From Culturomica sp. (GTDB lineage: Bacteria; Bacteroidota; Bacteroidia; Bacteroidales; Marinifilaceae), in NCBI GenBank assembly GCA_031262745.1, contig JAISHE010000077.1:1-43828 (forward strand): a DNA stretch of 43,828 nucleotides, given 5' to 3'. Under the pieces are notes generated by a model. That model saw only the letters and a program-made list of their open reading frames with translations, was not told the origin of the DNA and ran no database searches. This document shows positions 34,843 to 40,822 of the stretch, piece by piece (within the stretch, counting starts at the first letter, position 1; each line of letters begins with the position of its first letter). The position numbers were made by a program, and so were the translations under genes.

Positions 34843-36111
34843 ATGAATTTGGAGTTTGACAGGGAGCATATTTGGCATCCGTATACGGGGATGAGGGAGC
34901 CGTTGCCGGTGTATCCGGTGAAGAGGGCAGAGGGAGTGAGAATTGAATTGGAAGACGGCAGGCAATTGATTGACGGCATGTCGTCGTGGTGGTGTGCCGT
35001 TCACGGGTACAATCATCCTGTACTTAATGAGGCTGTGCGGATGCAGGTGGCGGAAATGTCGCACGTCATGTTTGGCGGTTTCACGCATAAGCCGGCGATA
35101 GAACTTGCGGAGAAGTTGCTGGCGATGGCACCTGTGGGCATGGACAAAGTTTTCTACTGTGATTCGGGTTCGGTGGCTGTGGAAGTGGCAATGAAAATGG
35201 CACTACAATATTGGTATGCCGCCGGAAATAAAAAGAAAACAAGTTTTGCAACCATAACGAAAGGTTATCACGGCGACACTTGGAATGCCATGTCCGTATG
35301 TGATCCGGTAACCGGCATGCACAGCATTTTCCGGTCGTCGTTACCTGTACAGTTTTTTATACCTCGTCCCGAATGTCGCTACGGTGAAAGTTGCATGGAA
35401 GGAGATTTGGCACCGCTTGAAGCCTGCTTGCGCAACAACCATGAACAGATTGCAGCACTCATCTTGGAACCGATTGTGCAGGGTGCGGGCGGGATGTGGT
35501 TTTATTCGGCTGAGTATTTGAAACAAGCGAGAGAATTGTGCAACCGTTATGATGTGTTGCTTATTTGTGATGAAATTGCCACCGGTTTTGGGCGTAGCGG
35601 CAAGATGTGGGGAGTTGACCACGCCCGAATAAGTCCCGACATTATGTGTGTCGGTAAAGCCATAACGGGAGGTTACATGAGTTTTGCCGCCGTTATGACC
35701 ACTGCAAAAGTTGCCGATGTTATCAGTTCTGCCGAACCTTATGTTTTCATGCACGGTCCCACGTTTATGGGCAACCCTTTGGCTTGTGCGGTGGCTTGTG
35801 CGTCGATTGATCTGATACGAACTTACGATTTGCAGGCAATGGTGGGAGGTATAGAACAACAATTGAAAGAGGAACTTGCTCCGGCTGTGGCGTTACCGCA
35901 GGTTGCGGACGTTAGAGTACTCGGAGCAATAGGTGTTTTGGAATTGAGAAAAAGCGTAGATATGGCAAAGGCACAGGCGGAATTTGTCAAAGAAGGCATT
36001 TGGGTGCGTCCTTTCGGGAAACTGGTTTATATAATGCCACCTTTTATAATAGGTAGCAAAGATTTGAGTGTACTCACTTCCGCACTGCTTAAAGTCGTTT
36101 CAAAAATGTAA
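34843..36111 (+). CDS. bioA: Adenosylmethionine-8-amino-7-oxononanoate aminotransferase
   Basis: 422 aa class III aminotransferase. Start [17 protein letters not shown] is typical of BioA, as are [16 protein letters not shown], the PLP region [28 protein letters not shown] and the lysine motif [10 protein letters not shown]. It converts KAPA to DAPA using SAM as the amino donor. G+C is clearly higher than in the cassette just upstream. It is followed after 5 bp by bioF. The dethiobiotin synthetase gene bioD needed for the next step is not in the window. Confidence 0.97.
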   Translation: MNLEFDREHIWHPYTGMREPLPVYPVKRAEGVRIELEDGRQLIDGMSSWWCAVHGYNHPVLNEAVRMQVAEMSHVMFGGFTHKPAIELAEKLLAMAPVGMDKVFYCDSGSVAVEVAMKMALQYWYAAGNKKKTSFATITKGYHGDTWNAMSVCDPVTGMHSIFRSSLPVQFFIPRPECRYGESCMEGDLAPLEACLRNNHEQIAALILEPIVQGAGGMWFYSAEYLKQARELCNRYDVLLICDEIATGFGRSGKMWGVDHARISPDIMCVGKAITGGYMSFAAVMTTAKVADVISSAEPYVFMHGPTFMGNPLACAVACASIDLIRTYDLQAMVGGIEQQLKEELAPAVALPQVADVRVLGAIGVLELRKSVDMAKAQAEFVKEGIWVRPFGKLVYIMPPFIIGSKDLSVLTSALLKVVSKM

Positions 36112-36116
36112 TAACA

Positions 36117-37277
36117 ATGAATATAGAGCGTTACGCAAATAAACTTAACACCATTCGTGAAGCAGGTAACTATCGACATTTGAGAGAAGTTCAGCACAAC
36201 GGATTTCTAATTCATGAAGGGGGTAATGAGTTGCTAAACTTATCTTCAAACGATTATTTGGGGCTATCTGCAAATCGCCGATTTAAGGAAGAATTCTTCT
36301 TGGAATTTGATGTGAAATCATTGAATTTCAGTGCTGTCTCCTCTCGTTTATTGTCCGGCAATCATGAATATTATTTGATGCTTGAAAATGACCTGCGAGA
36401 ACTTTACGGCAAGGAAGCGGCTTTGGTTTTTAATTCCGGTTACCATGCCAATATAGGTATACTACCGGCGTTAACTTCCAAAAAAGATTTAATCATTGCC
36501 GATAAATCGGTGCATGCGAGTATCATTGACGGCATACGTCTTAGCGAAGCCGAGTTTGCACGTTATCGGCATGCCGATATGGAGCATCTGCGTTCCATTC
36601 TGCAAGAAAAGCGTGAGCAATATGAAAATGTTTTCATAGTTACGGAATCTATTTTCAGTATGGACGGAGATGTGGCTGATTTGCTGGAACTTTGCGACTT
36701 GAAGAAAGAGTTCGACGCATTTCTCTACGTGGATGAAGCCCATGCGGTTGGTGTGAGAGGCACAAACGGACTTGGATGTTGCGAAGAGCAGGCTTGCATG
36801 GAAGATATAGATTTCATTGTGGGCACATTCGGTAAAGCATTCGCATCGGTTGGAGCGTTTGTTGTTTGCAATGATTTATTTAGGGAATACCTTGTGAACA
36901 CTCAAAGAAGTCTGATTTTCTCAACGGCACTTCCGCCGATGAACGTGGCATGGACGAGATATGTTCTGAATCGTATGCCGGAATTTTATGAACTGCGGGA
37001 AAAGCTTTTAACTGTTTCCGAGCGTTTACGGCAAACCTTGCGTGAGAAGAATTTTGAAACCACCGGTAGCTCCCACATAGTGCCGATGATATGCGGTGAA
37101 AACGAAACTGCGGTGGAAATGGCGGAACTGCTTTGCGACAACGGTTTCTTTGTCTTGCCGGTGCGTTATCCCACAGTTCCCAAAAATCAAGCTCGCATTC
37201 GATTTTCGCTTAATGCGGCTATTCCTGATGAGGACTATGACTGTTTGTTTGAATTTTTAGAAAAAGGTATAGAATAA
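36117..37277 (+). CDS. bioF: 8-amino-7-oxononanoate synthase
   Basis: 386 aa alpha-oxoamine synthase. Family marks: NLSSNDYLGLSANRRF, SSRLLSGNHEYYLMLE, VFNSGYHANIG, VDEAHAVGVRG and the PLP lysine in GTFGKAFASVGAF. It condenses pimeloyl-ACP (or CoA) with alanine to give KAPA. Separated from bioA by 5 bp and from bioG by 6 bp, so one transcription unit. Confidence 0.97.
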   Translation: MNIERYANKLNTIREAGNYRHLREVQHNGFLIHEGGNELLNLSSNDYLGLSANRRFKEEFFLEFDVKSLNFSAVSSRLLSGNHEYYLMLENDLRELYGKEAALVFNSGYHANIGILPALTSKKDLIIADKSVHASIIDGIRLSEAEFARYRHADMEHLRSILQEKREQYENVFIVTESIFSMDGDVADLLELCDLKKEFDAFLYVDEAHAVGVRGTNGLGCCEEQACMEDIDFIVGTFGKAFASVGAFVVCNDLFREYLVNTQRSLIFSTALPPMNVAWTRYVLNRMPEFYELREKLLTVSERLRQTLREKNFETTGSSHIVPMICGENETAVEMAELLCDNGFFVLPVRYPTVPKNQARIRFSLNAAIPDEDYDCLFEFLEKGIE

Positions 37278-37283
37278 CATCGT

Positions 37284-37958
37284 ATGAAAACGGAATGGTT
37301 GTCAAAAAAATCTTCGGACACCTTACTGTTGTTCTACAATGGTTGGGGCATGGACAAAAATGTGCTTAATCATTTCAATTTTGATTGTGATGTTTTAATG
37401 TTTTATGACTACCGTTCACTTTCTGTGGGCGATTTACCGGATTTTTCAGCGTATACGACGATTAGACTTTTGGCTTGGTCGATGGGAGTGTGGGCTGCTG
37501 CAAACACGCTTCATCTGTTTGATGTAGAACCGGAGTATGCCGTAGCTGTCAACGGTAGCGAATTGCCTGTTGATGATAGTTTCGGAATACCGGAAAAGAT
37601 TTATTTACTCACGGAAAAGGGCATGGACAATAGGGGGCGTGATAAGTTTTTGTCGAGAATGTTCGATTCTGTCGAAGACAGAGAGCGTTTTTTTACCGAC
37701 AACATGCCTGCGAGAGAACTGTCCGAACAGATTGAAGAATTGACACAAATACGAATAGCGTCTGCCCTCAATCATAATTCGATACATTGGGATAAGGCTT
37801 TAATCTCCGTGAACGACCGGATTTTCCCGTCTGAAAATTTGTTTAACTATTGGAATGAAAAAACGAATGTGATTACGCTACAATCGGGACATTATCCGTT
37901 CTTTGTTTTGAAAAATATGATATTCTCGGAAAATATTCCGAAATTATTATGTTTTTAG
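37284..37958 (+). CDS. bioG: BioG-type pimeloyl-ACP methyl ester esterase (DUF452)
   Basis: 224 aa alpha/beta-hydrolase of the DUF452/BioG family. It starts with LLLFYNGWGMD (oxyanion region), has the nucleophile S66 in LLAWSMGVWAA, and a late histidine in QSGHYPFF. BioG removes the methyl ester made by BioC, releasing pimeloyl-ACP for BioF. In many Bacteroidetes bioG is directly followed by bioC and bioD; here the next gene is a FISUMP lipoprotein, so these genes are elsewhere or missing. Confidence 0.92.
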   Translation: MKTEWLSKKSSDTLLLFYNGWGMDKNVLNHFNFDCDVLMFYDYRSLSVGDLPDFSAYTTIRLLAWSMGVWAAANTLHLFDVEPEYAVAVNGSELPVDDSFGIPEKIYLLTEKGMDNRGRDKFLSRMFDSVEDRERFFTDNMPARELSEQIEELTQIRIASALNHNSIHWDKALISVNDRIFPSENLFNYWNEKTNVITLQSGHYPFFVLKNMIFSENIPKLLCF

Positions 37959-38042
37959 GGGAAAGAGGAAATGATAGTTACGATTTTGACAAAAGTTATA
38001 AGCCTTTTTTTCATGCTTTAAATGAATGATTAATAATAGAAA

Positions 38043-38813
38043 ATGACAACAATGAATAAGATTTTAAATTTAGTATTAGCAAGTATGTGTTTAATGCTTT
38101 TAGCAGCTTGTTTGTCTAAGGCTGTTGCTGCAACAACAAACAAAACTTCTGCCGGTTGCGGCAGTGATTTCACTGACAGTCGGGATAATCAGGTTTACCC
38201 TACGGTTCAAATCGGGAGTCAGTGTTGGATGGCTAAGAATTTGAATTACGGCAGTAGAGTGAGCGGAAATGATAATAAAACACACAAACGCTCCGGCGTT
38301 CAAAAAATATGTTATGATAATTTGGAAAGTAATTGTGATATCTACGGCGGACTTTACAGTTGGAAGGAAACTGTAAACGGCGAAAATTCCGGCAGTATCA
38401 AATATGTTGTCGGCAGTTCAAATGTTATTCAAGGTGTATGTCCGGATGGTTGGCATGTTCCGAGCGATGAAGAGTTTAAGACTTTGGAAATGCAACTCGG
38501 TATGACACAGGCACAGGCAAACACTATGTATGGGCGTAGTAATGATCAGGGGCTTCAGTTAAAGAGTACCACCGGTTGGTTGTCAAACGGGAATGGCACT
38601 AACAGTAGTGGTTGGAGCGGGCTTCCGGGTGGCTATCGGAATAACTCCGGTAGTACGTTCAGCAACGTTGGTGCGGGTGGGTACTGGTGGTCGTCATCAG
38701 AGAATCGTTCTTCCAGTGCGTGGCGCCGGGCTTTGGTCTATGTAAACGCTACAGTCCACCGTTTCACCTACAATAAATCCTACGGCTTTTCCGTCCGTTG
38801 TTTACTGAATTAG
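38043..38813 (+). CDS. FISUMP-domain lipoprotein with variable C-terminus
   Basis: 256 aa, the smallest FISUMP member here. N-terminal signal ending MLLAAC (Cys about residue 23) suggests a lipoprotein; the ATG at 38052 is an alternative start. The rest is a single FISUMP domain: YPTVQIGSQCWMAKNLN, KICYDNLESNCDIYGGLYSW, CPDGWHVPSDEEFKTLE, then the variable stretch beginning at residue 185 and ending GFSVRCLLN. Expected to be tethered to the cell surface with the C-type-lectin-like fold exposed. It follows bioG on the same strand after 84 bp but is functionally unrelated. Compared with the other two copies it lacks the Ig-like domains. Confidence 0.9.
   Translation: MTTMNKILNLVLASMCLMLLAACLSKAVAATTNKTSAGCGSDFTDSRDNQVYPTVQIGSQCWMAKNLNYGSRVSGNDNKTHKRSGVQKICYDNLESNCDIYGGLYSWKETVNGENSGSIKYVVGSSNVIQGVCPDGWHVPSDEEFKTLEMQLGMTQAQANTMYGRSNDQGLQLKSTTGWLSNGNGTNSSGWSGLPGGYRNNSGSTFSNVGAGGYWWSSSENRSSSAWRRALVYVNATVHRFTYNKSYGFSVRCLLN
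38595..38810 (+). other. DGR-like variable region VR2
   Basis: Last ~72 codons of the FISUMP lipoprotein. This copy keeps the most AAC/AAT codons at variable places (AAT AAC after CGG; AAC before GTT; AAT AAA near the end) and may be closest to the ancestral template. Where it differs from VR1 and VR3, mainly codon bases 1 and 2 change. Framework ends GGC TTT TCC GTC CGT TGT. Pattern seen; mechanism inferred. Confidence 0.65.
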
Positions 38814-38829
38814 CGTGGTATTCTGTAGT

Positions 38830-38847
38830 GGCGTTGCATGCAACGCC
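38830..38847. repeat. 18-bp perfect palindrome
   Basis: GGCGTTGCATGCAACGCC is its own reverse complement. It lies 17 bp after the FISUMP stop codon and joins directly to the ~95-bp repeat element at 38844. Related palindromes are common in Bacteroidetes intergenic DNA, as I recall. Confidence 0.8.
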
Positions 38848-38938
38848 CGAAAATATACACCGACATCGTCATCGGGCGTATGCCATACGCCCGTAGATTA
38901 CAGGCGTTTCGGATATTATATTATGTGTCGTGAAAATA
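38844..38938 (+). repeat. ~95-bp dispersed repeat, copy A
   Basis: Starts CGCCCGAAAATATACACCGA and contains the hairpin GGGCGTA-TGCCA-TACGCCC. A copy in the same direction lies at 40551-40647 with the first ~50 bp nearly identical. The two copies bracket the gene pair 39087-40305. The rest of the 273-bp gap 38814-39086 holds the 18-bp palindrome and the promoter of the next gene. Confidence 0.85.
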
Positions 38939-39038
38939 GATTTTCGGCTTAATGGTCATTTCATCTTCAGTTTTGACCATTAGACTGGATTTTCTTAATT
39001 TTTGCCGTTTTTTGAGCCTCAAAGAAGCATGTTTTGAT

Positions 39039-39046
39039 TACCTTTG
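39039..39046 (+). promoter_or_regulatory. Promoter (-7) for the DUF3800 gene
   Basis: TACCTTTG fits TAnnTTTG; TTTG at 39011-39014 lies 24 bp upstream, a little far for a -33. The -7 is 41 bp before the ATG at 39087. Confidence 0.55.
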
Positions 39047-39086
39047 TGTTTTATGATGCTTTTCTAACGATTGTTGTTTTAGGAGT

Positions 39087-39797
39087 ATGAGACCATTGTA
39101 TAATATATATTGCGACGAGAGTTGCCATCTGGAGAACGATGGTTGCAAGTCGATGGTGTTGGGGGCTATATGGTGTCCCGACAAAAAAAAGGATGAGATA
39201 TTTCGGCGTTTACGCGAAATCAAGGTCGAGCATGGGCTGAGTCCGCATTTCGAATTGAAATGGAATGCAGTGTCTCCGAGTAAACTTGCCTACTATCTTG
39301 ATGTGGTCAATTACTTTTTCGATAACTCCGACCTCCATTTCAGGACACTTGTTGTCCCCGACAAAGCGGATTTGGACCATGTGAAGTTTCGTCAAACACA
39401 CGACGACTTCTATTACAAAATGTATTTCAGTCTGCTTAAAACCATATTCGAGCCGGATAATAGCTACAACGTATATATCGACATCAAGGACACCCGTGGT
39501 AACGAAAAAGTAAAGAAACTGCACGAAGCTCTTTCTAACACCCACTATGATTTTTCGCACAATCTGATTCGTAAAGTGCAACAGGTGCGTTCACACGAAG
39601 TCGAATTGATCGGACTTGCGGATTTTTTTACGGGAGCGGAAGGTTATGTCCACAGAGGCTTAGAGACAAGCACGGCAAAAATTGACCTCATAGCCAAAAT
39701 CAGAGAACGGTCGGGTTATTCTTTATTAAAGCCAACCCTGTACAAAGAGGATAAGTTTAATGTTTTTATCTGGAAATCAGGGTATGGCAAACAGTAG
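39087..39797 (+). CDS. DUF3800 protein (RNase H-like fold, possible defence gene)
   Basis: 236 aa. The beginning IYCDESCHLENDGCKSMVLGAIWCP with an early D-E pair is typical of DUF3800, followed by ELKWNAVSPSKLAYYLDVVNYFF, a mid motif YNVYIDIKDTRG and the late acidic region VELIGLADFFTGAEGY. DUF3800 proteins are believed to have an RNase H-like fold with carboxylate residues (here D10, D in YIDIKD, D in GLADF) and occur often in mobile or defence islands. It overlaps the next ORF, suggesting a two-gene operon bracketed by direct repeats. Biochemical activity is unknown. Confidence 0.8.
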   Translation: MRPLYNIYCDESCHLENDGCKSMVLGAIWCPDKKKDEIFRRLREIKVEHGLSPHFELKWNAVSPSKLAYYLDVVNYFFDNSDLHFRTLVVPDKADLDHVKFRQTHDDFYYKMYFSLLKTIFEPDNSYNVYIDIKDTRGNEKVKKLHEALSNTHYDFSHNLIRKVQQVRSHEVELIGLADFFTGAEGYVHRGLETSTAKIDLIAKIRERSGYSLLKPTLYKEDKFNVFIWKSGYGKQ

Positions 39798-40305
39798 CGT
39801 GGATTATTTTGAACTTCCGGAGCTTATTACGCTGACCGAGTTCGGCGATGATTTCGATGCCTACTTAGAGGCTGTGTATGAAGTGTTCAAAGAGAATTTT
39901 GTTGTTCAAAAACCTGTTTTCCAAGGGCGACAACTCGGACTCAAAAAGCATCCCGTAATAGAGGGCAAAGAGTACACATTTTGGCATATGATTTCGAGTG
40001 GTAAATCTGAAGCCAATCGCAATACCGATATGCAACGTATGGAACGGATCAGGTGGTCTCCAAAGATGATTAACTTCTCGGAACACCCATACCTAAAAGT
40101 TTGGCGCAACACGAGAGCCGGAGGTCAAGAGAGTATTCTGATTTGGCACAATGCCGAGAAATTTCTTGTGGTTTTGAGAGACCGTGGTAGCTATCTTCTG
40201 CCGTGGACTGCTTATCCGGTCAGTTATCGCAACATGGAGAAGAAGTTGATGAAGGAATACGAGGATTACATATCCTCTAAAAAAGCCGAAACCGCTCGGT
40301 TATAG
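39784..40305 (+). CDS. Partner of DUF3800, putative BECR/RelE-like nuclease
   Basis: About 173 aa from the ATG at 39784 (an ATG at 39760 adds 8 residues and deepens the overlap with the DUF3800 gene). Motifs GRQLGLKKHPVIEGKEYTFWHM, RIRWSPKMI, LKVWRNTR and LVVLRDRGSYLLPWTAYPVSY are reminiscent of the barnase-EndoU-colicin E5/D-RelE (BECR) family of phage-encoded nucleases, with conserved H, R, K and W residues and the closing TAYPV strand. This is recognition by pattern only. With the DUF3800 gene it may be a toxin or defence pair. No signal peptide, so cytoplasmic. Confidence 0.55.
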   Translation: MANSSVDYFELPELITLTEFGDDFDAYLEAVYEVFKENFVVQKPVFQGRQLGLKKHPVIEGKEYTFWHMISSGKSEANRNTDMQRMERIRWSPKMINFSEHPYLKVWRNTRAGGQESILIWHNAEKFLVVLRDRGSYLLPWTAYPVSYRNMEKKLMKEYEDYISSKKAETARL

Positions 40306-40443
40306 ACCGAACGGAATCTTTTCTCCTCTAACAGCGTGGTTAATGAGATGGTGCAAATGTAATCATCTTTTCTCAAAAAACGTTCCACAACTGCAAATTA
40401 TTTTGTTTCGATTAAATCAAGTGGTTTAATAACGTCAATCCTC

Positions 40444-40507
40444 TTGCCTGAAAGGCAAAATTTTCGTAACCGTAGGTCAAGCGAAGCGCAACCTGCGGGA
40501 TGTCGCC
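40444..40507. repeat. REP-like hairpin element
   Basis: TTGCCT (40444-40449) pairs with AGGCAA (40453-40458); CCGTAGGT (40470-40477) pairs with ACCTGCGG (40491-40498); then GATGTCGCC (40499-40507). The second hairpin plus GATGTCGCC matches 1302-1345, with the stem end changed from GGC/GCC to GGT/ACC, a compensating base pair. It lies within the 517-bp gene-free stretch 40306-40822, which otherwise holds repeat copy B and a promoter; short ORFs there look accidental. Confidence 0.7.
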
Positions 40508-40550
40508 AATCCCCTACGATTTGCAAAATACCATGAAATGGTTGGGTATA

Positions 40551-40647
40551 CGCCCGAAAAATATACACCGACATCGTCATCGGGCGTATGCCATACGCCC
40601 ATACATTACGGGAGTTGCGGATATTATATGGTGTGGCGTGAAAAATA
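40551..40647 (+). repeat. ~95-bp dispersed repeat, copy B
   Basis: Same orientation as copy A (38844-38938). Shares the block from CGCCCGAAAA through the hairpin GGGCGTA-TGCCA-TACGCCC and a more diverged second half (CGGATATTATAT, then GTGAAAA). Together the copies form direct repeats ~1.7 kb apart. Confidence 0.85.
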
Positions 40648-40659
40648 TTCTAACATTAT

Positions 40660-40693
40660 TTTGTCGATATTCAGAATTATTTTTTTACATTTG
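40660..40693 (+). promoter_or_regulatory. Promoter for the large FGE/FISUMP gene
   Basis: TTTG (40660-40663), 22 bp, then TACATTTG (40686-40693): same -7 as the HU promoter. It lies 130 bp before the ATG at 40823, leaving a ~120-nt leader. Confidence 0.65.
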
Positions 40694-40822
40694 CATCGCA
40701 ATAGTTTCTTTGCAAAAACCATGGGTTTTTGAGGCTCCAAAATCGGTGAAAATCAATGAAATAGGGTTGTTTACAAAAAGAGGCTAACTGCTACATTTTT
40801 AAATAATTAAACTAAGTGTAAA

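Noticed and set aside
40261-40276. Hairpin GAGGAT-TACAT-ATCCTC near the end of the 39784 gene as terminator
   Set aside because: It lies within the coding region and is followed by A residues rather than T on the plus strand.
40500-40787. ORFs of 95 and 64 aa in the 40306-40822 gap
   Set aside because: They run across the dispersed repeat and the promoter of the next gene, and similar peptides would arise from any copy of the repeat.
38814-40822. Search for a DGR template repeat or reverse transcriptase beside the variable genes
   Set aside because: No second copy of the GGCTTCTCCGTCCGTTG tail was noticed on either strand outside the three genes, and neither local protein has reverse-transcriptase motifs.
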